Positions 33,722 through 43,985 of a stretch of 64,000 bases of DNA are shown here, piece by piece; within the stretch, counting starts at the first letter, position 1, and every line of letters begins with the position of its first letter. The translations under genes were made by a program, and so were the position numbers. The DNA comes from Cryptomeria japonica (taxonomy: Eukaryota; Streptophyta; Pinopsida; Cupressales; Cupressaceae), in NCBI RefSeq assembly GCF_030272615.1, contig NC_081410.1, forward strand, positions 506,935,942 to 506,999,941, given 5' to 3'. Under the pieces are notes generated by a model. It had not been told where the DNA came from and did not search any database. It saw only the letters and a program-made list of their open reading frames with translations.

Positions 33722-35396
33722 CGTGTGGGAGAAAAAGTGACACTAAGCAAACATGCCCTAATCTCACTTTCAACCACACACTTGTGGAATACGAAAGAGC
33801 CTAGAGGTATCACACAATTGGCTACTTCTTCTTGTGGAAGAGAGAGCCACGGGCTACCTATTAGGATTTCTATTCCTTTGTTGTAATTGAAAGACAAAAT
33901 GATGCAAGTTCAATCCCTAACCCCAAAGTGCAAGTATGAACTAATAACAAGATTGCAGAATTGAACTTAAACAATGGAAAGCTGTAAACACAAGGACAAG
34001 ACAAGAATGTAAATGCGTACCCAAAGTTAAAATCTGACTGAAAATGTTCGGGATGGGGGCGCGGGCGCCACTGTCCCGATTCTGCCCCTGAAACTGCTCC
34101 GGAAACTGCTGTTTTGCACTCTGGAAAAGCTGTCAAAAATGCTGAAAATGCTGTCTATCAGGAGGGCCAGGGCGCCCAGCGCCCCTGTCCTAGGGACCAG
34201 GGCACCCAGTGCCCCTATCCTGGCAGGACCAGGGCGCCCCACGCCCCTGTCCTGGTCTTTTGCTTTGAGATTTGGTGTGAAGTTCGGTCTCTGTCTGCTT
34301 CTTCTGGATCTGTAACTTGCGGCGTCGTCCGAATTCCGAAACCTACACTTATATCTGAAAAGGGTATGGGCGGCTATATAGGGTTTTGCCTTAGTCAAAC
34401 CCCCACTTCGGTGATTTCCACCTCCACGAATAGCCAAGTTGTATTGTAAAATGTATTGTGTGTGCAGACCTAGTGTGTGCAAAAGGTCCTTAAATGCAAG
34501 AAAGAAAACTAGAGCAACCTAGAAAGTAAACCCTAATTGCTTGTAAATGATAATGTAAATGCTCTAAATCAAGATGCAAAGTAATCTAAAGCATGAATAA
34601 AGGATATATTGAAGCTTATGCAAAGACATGAAAACAACATGAAATCATACCCAACCCTCAAGGGAGGAGTACAAGCCAATCTTCAGTCGGTAATCTCCTA
34701 TTGTTCTTCAATGTCTTCCAAGCCCTAAATGGATGAATGAAATTGATAAATGCTTGATAGAAGGATGTTGAATGTTGTTGAAGTCTTCAAAGATCTGCTC
34801 TTTCGCGGCATAGAAGGTCCCTCAAAGCCCAAAAATCCCATCCTTTCAAATGAAGAAAGAGAGCTCTTATGTATGAAACCCTAGGTCTTAATTTCAACTT
34901 TTGGCCGACCTAGAGATTGAATCTCCCGCCAATTTCTTGGGGTTAAGCTTTATTTTATGATTGGATCGCGCTCTTAAAATTTCGGGAAAAATGTCCGGGA
35001 CCATGTTGCACTCCGGGCGCCATGGTCTCGACAACTTTTCACCAAATTTTCAGGGCCGTCAGATATGATGATTTTAGAGTGAATCCCGAAGTTACAGGTG
35101 ATTTCGAGATGTTTTGACCCCCGAAATCAAGCCCCCAAGTTCAAAATAGGACCTAATTAGGGTTTTTGATTAAATGATGTATAGGAGGAATAAAATGAAA
35201 GGGGCACACTTTAATGAAAAAGGGCCCAACTTTATGATGTGGGAGATGATAAAATAGAACCTTAGACCTAATTAATTTGATTAATTAAGTACCAAAGGGG
35301 AAATGCAATGTAAAATGCAAAATGCGCCAAGGCGGGTGCTAAACTAGGTGTGAAATTGTACCACCCTAGCAAGTGCGTACAATTTATGACGCTACA
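33722..35396 (-). repeat. 3' LTR of nested element (1675 bp)
   Basis: Sense TGTAGCGTCATAAATTG ... CTCCCACACG; the terminal CA has become CG. TATA box CCCTATATAGCC in sense at 34372-34383. Contains the VNTR at 34159-34257. ORFs over it (33870-34136, 34027-34482, 34114-34449) are LTR sequence. Confidence 0.95.
34159..34257. repeat. GC-rich 30-33 bp VNTR in the LTR (three units)
   Basis: Units of CAGGGCGCCCAGCGCCCCTG type. The partner LTR (41010-41075) has two, which exactly explains the 30-bp length difference. A related GGGGC-rich segment occurs in the LTR near 61080-61140. Confidence 0.9.
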
Positions 35397-35411
35397 TTTA
35401 GCCCCCACTTT
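35397..35411 (-). other. Polypurine tract of nested element
   Basis: Sense AAAGTGGGGGCTAAA right before the LTR TGTAGC. Confidence 0.85.
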
Positions 35412-37063
35412 AGCGGTCATATGGACACTACGTGCATATGCAAGCTAAAGTACAGAAAAGTAAACATTATTTGAAAAAGGATATATCCATAAGTCTGTCG
35501 AATGAAGCCCCCAGCGGTATCTGCAGTACACAGTTAGGAACTGCATCCTACAAAACACAGGTTACATCACAAAATCACCTAATGCTTACTAAGGAAGGTG
35601 ATGAAAATTCGAGGGTAGCTATATGCCCCCCCTTGTTTCAGCTTGCTAATTTTAGTGAGTTGAAACAGGGTATCATGTTTACCACTTCGAATTGTTAAAG
35701 AATATTGATGACAAATGCTCACAGGAAGATTTGATATGAGATCAAAAACTAATGGAGAATCATTTGGTAAGAAAGAGGACTAAATCTCAATTCCAACACA
35801 ACAAAGAGTGTGAGGATTTGAGAGTTCTCTAACACAAGATGAAGGATGTAAACATGGACTTCTCGCCCCTAGATCTTGTCTAGGTGATCCATGGGAAGAA
35901 TAGTGAGAGAGAAAACATGGACTTCTCGCCCCTAGATCTTGTCTAGGTGATCCATGGGAAAAAGGACATGGAAAACTAGCCCCTAGAGTCTGTCTAGGTG
36001 ATCCATGTAAGGGAGGAGAGTGAGAAAGTCTAGCCTTATGCCGCTAGTTCCACTCAACCTCGTGCATGTGTGTGTAAGGGAGGTTAGAAGCACCTCATAG
36101 GAGTCTATGCCCGAGTATGCTACAACCCATATATGTATAGTACAAAAGCGTGACATCTCGCTCTAAGAGTCTGTGCTCTGGTTCCGAGAATAATCACCTT
36201 GCATAAAAGAAAAATGGAGACATCTCACTCTAAGAGTCTGTGCTTTGGTTCCAAGAATGACCCATTGCTCAAAAAGTGTAATGTTTATATCATAAGCAAA
36301 GTAGAACAAGGATGCCTACCTTCATCACAAAAGAAGATACCCCAAAAATGCAACAATGTCGTAGATCCAAGCAAGAGAGTTTTGCACTCTTTAAGCAAGG
36401 GTAAGATAGTTGAAAAAAGGGATATCTTGTAGTATGTGTAAAGGAGATCCTTAGAGGAGAAGAGATCTTTGTACAAAAGACACCTATCCCCGAGAGGAAT
36501 TGTCTTAGACAAATATAACATCTTCTAGAATGAGACAAAGAAGAGAATAAGAATGCAATACTTCCATCTTTTGCGAGGTGAAAGTGATTCTTAATGAAGG
36601 ATGACGCTCTTTTTAACCCAATCGGGAGAGTGAATTCATTATGGATGTATTTTACCAAGTGCAAAAGAGGTTGTAGTCAAGGACTTACACCTCTTGTAAG
36701 AGAGAACCCTTGAACAAACAACAACAAATGCGTACAAGGCATAACATCAAGTAATAAAGTCCACACCATCCACAAAATAGGAAAAAGTGGATCCTTAGAT
36801 AAAAATAAGGAAAGATCATTGCCTCCCAAGGATAAGGACAATGAGAAGGACTTACACAATCTTCTAGGGAGAGATTTGGACATAAGCAAAAGAAGAGATG
36901 TATGAAATCATTCTTGTCCCCATAGGAACAAGAAAATTAGGCTATTATGTTGCTTCCAAAAATATGATTGCACTTGAAATTGTACCATCATGAATGACAA
37001 TGAGCCCCCAGTAAATGAGCTACCAATGTCACATAATGATGAGCAACATAATAGCCATTAATG
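35412..37063 (-). other. 3' untranslated region of nested element
   Basis: 1.65 kb where an autonomous element would hold pol; no RT, RNase H or integrase motif in any frame. Short minus-strand ORFs (36285-36889) show no known domain. It holds the two sets of short repeats listed separately. Confidence 0.7.
35852..36012. repeat. Tandem repeats with CTAGATC-TTG-TCTAG dyads
   Basis: Three units starting at 35852, 35915 and 35966: ACATGGACTTCTCGCCCCTA, then GATCTTGTCTAGGTGATCC. The third unit is diverged. A second repeat pair (GACATCTCRCTCTAAGAGTC) is at about 36149 and 36213. Confidence 0.85.
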
Positions 37064-40000
37064 TTATTTAAAGACATGATGGATTGAATGAGGTATTTGA
37101 ATATGACATGCTAAATGCTCAACTATAAGTGAGATCAAAAACATGTATAAAATGATAAAAATTGAAGAAGAAAAGTCACAAGAAATCTTAGAAGAAGGAT
37201 GAGTGTACTTTATTAGAGCCTTATCCCTGGAGGAAATGACTTTATGATGAATAGGAGATAAAGATTCATAAGTGGATTTAGAAATTTGAGGGGAGTCATA
37301 GAGAGATTTGTTCATCGCCAAGATTTCCTTATGAGGGGAATGAGAGTTGATAGAAGTAGAAGATGATTTAGTTGAAGTGAGATCATCATCACTACTAAAT
37401 ATAGCATTCACATTGAGAGATGGTCTTTTAGATGCTTTGGTACGTTTGCAGGGATTATAGCCGAGTCCAAAGGCATAATTGTGAAAATTAGTCTCTAGAG
37501 GAACTTTTATCCCTTGTTCATGAGCGCCACAACCATTTCCATGATACCCATGCTTAGCAAAAATGCGAAAACCACGACCATAACGATCAGCCATTTCAGG
37601 AAGGGAAGGTGGTTTTTCATAAGACAAAGAATCAAACTCTTCATAATTAGAGGTGTGAGGAGAAGAAGTTTGAGAAGCGGCCACAAAATTATTGCTCATA
37701 GGTTCAGGTAAGATTGATTGATTTTTAGTTTCTTCCTTCTTTTTAACTTTAAACTCTCTAGGAGGAACCCTATACTCACCTACAAAGGTGGGATTGAAAT
37801 CAAGGGATCCCCAATCGTCTTCTGCGAGAACCTTCTCAGGATCAAAAGCCTTTTTATGCGTATATTCAAGTCGAGAAGGATCTTCTTTAGGAGCTTCAAA
37901 ATCATCCAAAGAATTTTGATTATCAGAGGGTAAGGATTCATCCATAGGTATCTTGTTCAAAGAGTCATTACTAGAAGAGGAAGGCTTAGATGTTTGCAAA
38001 CAAGCTTGAAAATTAGTATCACCTATCAAGGTATATGTCTTATTGTTATAAATGAATTTAACTTGTCTATGCAATGTAGAGGGGACAGCTTGCATACCGT
38101 GAATCCAAGGTCTCCCTAATAACAAGTTGTATGTTAGATTTCCCGACATAACATGGATAGGAGTAGGCAAAGTAACAGGTCCTACTGTGATGGGTAAGGT
38201 GATAATACCTAATGAAGACTTAGCCACATTATCAAAGCCTCGAATGGGACGAGAGTCAGGCTCAATAAGGGATGTATCCACATTCATCTTATGCAATAGA
38301 TTAATGCTACACACATTAAGGCCAGAGCCATTATCTACCAGTGTTCGTCTTATAGCAGTGTCATTTATGATAACCACAATCATCAAGGGATCATATTGAT
38401 GTTGAATTTCACTAGTAGGCAACTCATCTTGAGTAAACACAATTTGAGCTTTAGGATTCATCATAGAGTTAACCAAAGGCACTATATTACTAGATGTATT
38501 AGGTGGAGGAACATTCAAATCTTTCAAGGCATCTTGTAACATTCCATGATGAGCGGAAGAAGTTTGGATCAGATCCCAAAGGGATATCTTAGCAGGGGTA
38601 GCTTTAAGTTGTTCTATGAGATCATATTCCTTACCAAGAACTTGTGAAATACGTGGAGCTTGAGGAAGAATAGGTTGGGAAGGAGGAAGCAAAGTGGGGA
38701 TAACTGGAGGAGGATTAGGTTGCGTATTGTTTCTTGTGTTATAGGTATGGGCAACCGCATGATAACTCTCTCTAGTCAGTTGTTTAGCATACTCATAAGG
38801 GCTCTTAGAAGAATAACCTCCTTGCACAGTAATAATAGGTTTCTTAGGAGTGCAAAAAGAATCATTAACATAACCACCTTGAACCACTAAGATAGGCTTA
38901 TTTAAAGGTTGAGAATTTTGAGAAGGACAAGCACCTTGGACAGTGAAGAGAGGTTTGTTAGGTGTCTCATTCACATGTATCAAATTGATTGAGGATGGTT
39001 TAGAGGAATGAACAAAAGTGTTGAAAGAATTATTGATAGTCTTCTCTTGCACTAAAATCTTATCACGGATCAAATCAATTTTAGGAGGGAGACAAGGGAT
39101 AGGCATTGATGTTCTAGTAGGAAGAGTAACACTAGGAAAGGTCATATCATCCTTTATCATCACAGGATCTACATGGGGAATAAACTCTCTAGGAGAAGGA
39201 TCAACACTACTCTCTAAAGTCTCACTTTTGAGAGAGAGATCTTTGAAAGAAATGTTAACCATCTTGCTTTGAACTAGGGTATGCTTATGAGTAGAACCAA
39301 GTTGAGGAGAGGGAGACGCTTTATTTTTAGAGGGAGAGTAATTGAGATTCAAGGAAGGTGAGAAATTATCAAGGGAGAGAGAATAATCTACACCTTCTTC
39401 TAATGGTTCATCCCAAATAGTGAAGTTGTTGAAAGGAATGTTTGAAGTATTGTAAATTTCGGGAGAGGAGATAACATTGTCTATTAATTCCTCATCCTTA
39501 GGAGGGAGAACATCAATAGATGTGTTAAACTCATCCTCTTTCCTCAAAATATGTTCAATGTGATCTTTAGGGGAGAGAGAATTAAGGAAATTGCTTATTA
39601 TTTCATCTTCTTTCTCTAAGGGATGCTTATGGGTAAGACAAACTTTAGGAGAAGGGTAAGCATTTATCATTAATTCATCATCTCTAGTGGGAACTTTGTT
39701 GGAAAAGGAAATGCCGTCACTAGGAAATGTAGGGATAATGTCATCTTCTTGCACAAAAGGATCCTCATGAAGGGAGTGTTTTTTGGGAGGAACATGAACA
39801 TATTTCTCCAAAGATTCATGCTTAGGAAGGAGATCTTTGAAAGAAGTGTTCATAACCTCTTGTTGCAATAACATGCCCCCATTGGAAGAACCAACTTTAG
39901 GAGAAAATAAGTCAATGTCCATCAATACCTTTTCACTTAGAGAGGCATCATGTAGGGAAGGTGAAGTAACATTAAGAAAGGTGTTTATGATATCATTCTC

Positions 40001-40219
40001 TTCCTCTAGGATAGCTAAATAGGAAGGGCACATTTTAGGAGAATTGTCAAGATCACTCTTAAAGTCTTCATCCTTAGAGCATGGGAGAGTCTCAAAGGGA
40101 TTGGAAGCAACTCTTTTAAGCACTAAAATGTTGTTATAGATGGGGGGAGGTTCTTTAGGAGAAGGAAAAATTGAAACAAGGGAAGCTAACCCATTATCAC
40201 ATCTATGAAATGAATGCAT
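37064..40219 (-). CDS. 1051-codon ORF of nested element: long unique N-terminus, protease, G-patch, hydrophobic tail
   Basis: Intact from ATG at 40219. Residues 1-600 are low complexity, rich in S, P, K, D, with recurring SPK, PPK and KDE motifs and TVQGG/VVQGG repeats (about residues 420-475); no recognisable capsid core or zinc knuckle. Retropepsin follows: RTLVDNGSGLNVC (about 620-632, DNG active site), LLGRPWIHGM near 700. Then a G-patch-like region, YGRGFRIFAKHGYHGNGCG (about 876-900). The C-terminus has a hydrophobic stretch SIFIILYMFLISLIV (about 1019-1033) that could be a membrane segment. It is homologous to gag-pro of the host element only from the protease on. A stop-free frame this long in a pol-less element suggests selection until recently, perhaps as a structural protein mobilised with help in trans; that is inference. 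Confidence 0.8.
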   Translation of the reverse strand: MHSFHRCDNGLASLVSIFPSPKEPPPIYNNILVLKRVASNPFETLPCSKDEDFKSDLDNSPKMCPSYLAILEEENDIINTFLNVTSPSLHDASLSEKVLMDIDLFSPKVGSSNGGMLLQQEVMNTSFKDLLPKHESLEKYVHVPPKKHSLHEDPFVQEDDIIPTFPSDGISFSNKVPTRDDELMINAYPSPKVCLTHKHPLEKEDEIISNFLNSLSPKDHIEHILRKEDEFNTSIDVLPPKDEELIDNVISSPEIYNTSNIPFNNFTIWDEPLEEGVDYSLSLDNFSPSLNLNYSPSKNKASPSPQLGSTHKHTLVQSKMVNISFKDLSLKSETLESSVDPSPREFIPHVDPVMIKDDMTFPSVTLPTRTSMPIPCLPPKIDLIRDKILVQEKTINNSFNTFVHSSKPSSINLIHVNETPNKPLFTVQGACPSQNSQPLNKPILVVQGGYVNDSFCTPKKPIITVQGGYSSKSPYEYAKQLTRESYHAVAHTYNTRNNTQPNPPPVIPTLLPPSQPILPQAPRISQVLGKEYDLIEQLKATPAKISLWDLIQTSSAHHGMLQDALKDLNVPPPNTSSNIVPLVNSMMNPKAQIVFTQDELPTSEIQHQYDPLMIVVIINDTAIRRTLVDNGSGLNVCSINLLHKMNVDTSLIEPDSRPIRGFDNVAKSSLGIITLPITVGPVTLPTPIHVMSGNLTYNLLLGRPWIHGMQAVPSTLHRQVKFIYNNKTYTLIGDTNFQACLQTSKPSSSSNDSLNKIPMDESLPSDNQNSLDDFEAPKEDPSRLEYTHKKAFDPEKVLAEDDWGSLDFNPTFVGEYRVPPREFKVKKKEETKNQSILPEPMSNNFVAASQTSSPHTSNYEEFDSLSYEKPPSLPEMADRYGRGFRIFAKHGYHGNGCGAHEQGIKVPLETNFHNYAFGLGYNPCKRTKASKRPSLNVNAIFSSDDDLTSTKSSSTSINSHSPHKEILAMNKSLYDSPQISKSTYESLSPIHHKVISSRDKALIKYTHPSSKISCDFSSSIFIILYMFLISLIVEHLACHIQIPHSIHHVFK

Positions 40220-40550
40220 CGTGACAACAATTTTCCTCTTTCAAATGATAACACATGCAAAATAGAAGGAAATGTATAATTTTAAACAATGCAAGCACTT
40301 AGAATGTAGATTTAGAAAGTGAAATTTATGATTCAAATGAGTTCCTAAATCAAATTTGAAATTATTGATCCCAATTAAGCTATCCACAAGTTCAACTTTG
40401 AATTGAAAAATTTAGGGTTTTAGCAAAAATTTTCTCTAAATTTTTTGAATCTTGCAAGAAATTAAAACTTGTAAATACAAATTTGAATTTGAAATAGCAT
40501 AAACACTCAAAATTTGAAAACATAAATCAGAATTAGAGAAGATTGGAGTT
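40220..40550 (-). other. Short leader of nested element
   Basis: AT-rich, no ORF. Contains TTGAAAAATTTAGGGTTTTAGC-like sequence resembling the leader near 62190-62560. Confidence 0.6.
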
Positions 40551-40566
40551 CACGTCGGGTTCACCA
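40551..40566 (-). other. Primer binding site of nested element
   Basis: Sense TGGTGAACCCGACGTG, three bases from the LTR end at 40570. Identical to 3308-3323 and unlike the PBS of the large element it sits in. Confidence 0.9.
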
Positions 40567-40569
40567 AAA

Positions 40570-42214
40570 TGTGTGGGAGAAAACGTGACACTAAGCAAAC
40601 ATGCCCTAATCTCACTTTCAACCACACACTTGTGGAATACGAAAGAGCCTAGAGGTATCACACAATTGGCTACTTCTTCTTGTGGAAGAGAGAGCCACGG
40701 GATACCTATTAGGATTTCTATTCCTTTGTTGTAATTGAAAGATAAAATGATGCAAGTTCAATCCCTAACCCCAAAGTGCAAGTATGAACTAATAACAAGA
40801 TTGCAGAATTGAACTTAAACAATGGAAAGCTGTAAACACAAGGACGAGACAAGAATGTAAATGCATACCCGGAGTTAAAATCTGAGTGAAAATGTTCGAG
40901 ACAGGGGCGCGGGCGCCACTGTCCTGATTCTACCCCTGAAACTGCTCCAGAAACTGCTGTTTTGCACTCTGGAAAAGTTGTCAAAAATGCTGAAAATGCT
41001 GTCTGTCAGGAGGGCTAGGGCACCCAGCGCCCCTGTCCTGGCAGGACCATGGCACCCCACGCCCCTGTCCTGGTCTTTTTCTTTGAGATTTGGTGTGAAG
41101 TTCGGTCTCCTTCTGCTTCTTCCGGATCTGTAACTTGCGGCGTCGTCCGAATTCCGAAACCTGCACTTATATCTGAAAAGGGTATGGGCGGCTATATAGG
41201 GTTTTGCCTTAGTCAAACCCCCGCTTCGGTGATTTCCACCTCCACGAATAGCCAAGTTGTATTGTAAAATGTATTGTGTGTGTAGACCTAGTGTGTGTGC
41301 AAGGTCCTTAAATGCAAGAAAGCAAACTAGAGCAACCTAGAAAGTAAACCCTAATTGCTTGTAAATGATAATGTAAATGCTCTAAATCAAGATGCAAAGT
41401 AATCTAAAGCATGAATAAAGGATATATTGAAGCTTATGCAAAGACATGAAAACAACATGAAATCATACCCAACCCTCAAGGGAGGAGTACAAGCCAATTT
41501 TCAGTCGGTAATCTCCTATTGTTCTTCAATGTCTTCCAAGCCCTAAATGGATGAATGAAATTGATAAATGCTTGATAGAAGGATGTTGAATGTTGTTGAA
41601 GTCTTCAAAGATCTGCTCTTTCATGGCATAGAAGGTCCCTAAAAGCCCAAAAATCCCATCCTTTCAAATGAAGAAAGAGAGCTCTTATGTATGAAACCCT
41701 AGGTCTTAATTTCAACTTTTGGCCGACCTAGAGACTGAATCTCCCGCCAATTTCTTGGGGTTAAGCTTTATTTTATGATTGGATCGCGCTCCTAAAATTT
41801 TGAGAAAAATGTCCAGGACCATGTTGCACTCCGAGCGCCATGGTCTCGACAACTTTTCACCAAATTTTCAGGGCCATCAGATATGATGATTTTAGAGCGA
41901 ATCCCGAAGTTACAGGTGATTTCGAGATGTTTTGACCCCCGAAATCAAGCCCCCAAGTTCAAAATAGGACCTAATTAGGGTTTTTGATTAAATGATGTAT
42001 AGGAGGAATAAAATGAAAGGGGCACACTTTAATGAAAAAGGGCCCAACTTTATGATGTGGGAGATGATAAAATAGAACCCTAGACCTAATTAATTTGATT
42101 AATTAAGTACTAAAGGGGAAATGCAATGCAAAATGCAAAATGCGCCAAGGCGGGTGCTAAACTAGGTGTGAAATTGTACCACCCTAGCAAGTGTGTACAA
42201 TTTACGATGCTACA
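40570..42214 (-). repeat. 5' LTR of nested element (1645 bp)
   Basis: Sense TGTAGCATCGTAAATTG ... CTCCCACACA. TATA at 41191-41202. Two VNTR units at 41010-41075. Confidence 0.95.
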
Positions 42215-42219
42215 GTGTG
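42215..42219. other. Target site duplication GTGTG of nested element, right
   Basis: Partner of 33717-33721. Confidence 0.95.
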
Positions 42220-42618
42220 GTAAACGGTATGTTTTGTTCTAGAGTTTCTAGCTCAGGTATACGCATTTCTGGTATGCATTGTTTTGGAAAGTGTTGTTCA
42301 CGTATGTGAGTTTCTGCTTCTCTTTGTTGTTCTTGATAGGTATATTGTCGAGACCCGGTTTGAAAAATGTTTGCGTCGAAATCTTCAGGAAGTTTAACGC
42401 CTTGTGAGCATGAGCAGATACTTTTCTTTGTCATTTTCCATGAGCTTTTCTACAAGCTTTTGGAATGAAGGGTTTTCTTGACATTCTCGAAGAAGTGCTT
42501 CAGTAATTTTAGTTTCTTCTACGGGTGGAACTTCAAAAGGATTTGATAATCTGCGATTCATACTTGACTCTGCGTGTGTCTCGCTTTGTTTGTCGCGTTG
42601 AGAGCAAGTGATAGGCAT
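42220..42618 (-). pseudogene. gag N-terminus of the large Tat element
   Basis: Starts at ATG 42618 (MPITCSQRDKQSETHAESSM), only one base after the leader-ORF stop. The first 70 codons are in one frame (RLSNPFEVPPVEETKITEAL ... EKLMENDKEKYLLML). A frameshift near 42400 moves it to a second frame (GVKLPEDFDANIF ... LETLEQNIPF) that meets the nested element at 42219 and continues in gag at 33716. It aligns loosely with the gag start at 1-595 (LFNRLFDEIL, AKLPSDFDLAQL). Confidence 0.8.
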
Positions 42619-42619
42619 T

Positions 42620-43192
42620 TTAGTAGAAACTTTCAGTGATGAAAGGAACAAAATCTTCTTTGATATGTTGCTTAGGCGTTGGTGGTTCTGGTCGAGATGT
42701 GTTATATGTGATGCACTCGTCGGGTAAGAATGCTGGATTGATCTTTCCGCCGCGGTTTATAGTTTGATTAAAAGCAGACTTTTGACAGTACACTCTTGTC
42801 TTCAAGGGTTCCTTGTCAAATTCGTTAGATTTGTTTTGGATATACTTTTTGACGTGATGAAGGAATACCCAATGAGATTTGAAGAGTTGACGATTGATGT
42901 ATAAAAACTTATTTCTCTTGATGAATTTGGAAAAACTAGTTTGTTGTTTCTTCAACGTGATGTTACGATAGAGGTTCTTTCTTTTCAGAATAAGGGGATT
43001 AGTCATGCATGAGTGATCAATGATTTCCTTTGATTTGTGTGGACTCAGTTGATTCTTGTTTTGAAAAATTTCAAATCTCACTTTATCAGAGTGAAGGTTT
43101 AGATGTCCCTTCACGATAAAGCGTGTCAAATGATATGGATAAAAGCTTCCCGATCTGGAAACTCGATTTGACGATTTGAGAATTTTAAACAA
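42620..43192 (-). CDS. Leader ORF of the large Tat element, unknown function
   Basis: 190 codons, intact, basic, ending KEDFVPFITESFY then TAA; the gag ATG follows after one base (TAAAATG), an arrangement that could allow reinitiation or termination-coupled translation. Conserved with 1046-1594: KFLYINRQLFKSHWVFLH, NKSNEFD, GGKINPAFLPDECITYNT, PPTP. No known domain. Intact although pol is broken. Confidence 0.7.
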   Translation of the reverse strand: MFKILKSSNRVSRSGSFYPYHLTRFIVKGHLNLHSDKVRFEIFQNKNQLSPHKSKEIIDHSCMTNPLILKRKNLYRNITLKKQQTSFSKFIKRNKFLYINRQLFKSHWVFLHHVKKYIQNKSNEFDKEPLKTRVYCQKSAFNQTINRGGKINPAFLPDECITYNTSRPEPPTPKQHIKEDFVPFITESFY

Positions 43193-43475
43193 GTGTTGTG
43201 AGATAGAAATCCGTAAGATGGTAAAGGATTTTATTGATACTGATGATGAAATTTTCGGATTATGATAGGAGAGACGTCCTCTATTGTGTGATTTGTTTAG
43301 GATTCTGGCAACTTTTGTTTTGACACAAATTGAGCTTAAGAAATAGTTTTAGTGGTTTGTTTGTCACTCTAGTTTGATGAAAAATGGTTTTTTGACGGAA
43401 AAGGCTTCTAAAAATGTTTTTGAAATTTTCAAGATTTTCTCGATTTTTGCTCTTTGTTTTTCTGTTTTGGATCAC

Positions 43476-43985
43476 GCACTAGAACAGGGTCTACATGCGC
43501 TACTGAATTTACTTGATGCGCTAAAAGAATGAGAACATGCGCTAATCTGCCCCTAGACACGCGCTAAAGTTAGGATTTTGTGAAAATGGCGGTCTAACAG
43601 TTTCAAAAGTTTATGCGCTATCCTGGGTCTTCTAAGCGCTAACTTCTAGACTACATGCGCTAATATTTATATGCCATGCGCTAAGCTGTTTCTTCTACGC
43701 GCTAAAGTTAGGACTGTTGAAAATTGTTGTGGAATTTGTTCGAAAAGGCTACGCGCTATACTAGGCCTGTTACGTGCTAACTTTTAAACTTTATGCACTA
43801 ATTCCTGGCACCTACGCGCTAAGATGTTGCTACCATGTGCTAGACTGTTGTTGGGATGTGCTAAAGGACTTTGCACTATTTTATCTTAGCTGAAAACGCT
43901 ACTGTTTTAACTTCACGCGCTAATTTGAGGTTTGAATGCGCTAACAAAAGTATTCCACGCGCTAAGATGTTGTTCTTATGCGCTA
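43476..43985 (-). repeat. 21-bp-spaced GCGCTA array in the leader (inner)
   Basis: Motif starts on plus: 43476, 43497, 43518, 43539, 43561, 43615, 43636, 43657, 43678, 43699, 43753, 43774, 43795, 43816, 43837, 43858, then (after an irregular stretch) 43917, 43938, 43959, 43980. Nearly every step is exactly 21. A 138-bp higher-order repeat is visible (43561 to 43699, 43615 to 43753). In element sense the motif reads TTAGCGCAT. Confidence 0.95.

Larger units (their letters stand above)
33722..42214 (-). mobile_element. Nested non-autonomous Tat-derived LTR element (8.5 kb)
   Basis: LTRs at both ends, 5-bp target duplication, PBS, PPT, and one long ORF encoding protease and G-patch but no RT, RNase H or integrase. 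It sits in gag of the large Tat element in the same orientation. Its LTRs differ by about 2% by eye, mostly C/T and G/A changes, plus one 30-bp repeat unit. Confidence 0.95.

Noticed and set aside
33870-34482. Proline/Arg-rich ORFs over the LTR, also at 40718-41267
   Set aside because: Copies in both LTRs, no start context, and they follow the GC-rich VNTR; compositional.
38127-39272. Plus-strand ORFs antisense to the 1051-codon ORF
   Set aside because: Shadows of a real coding frame on the other strand.
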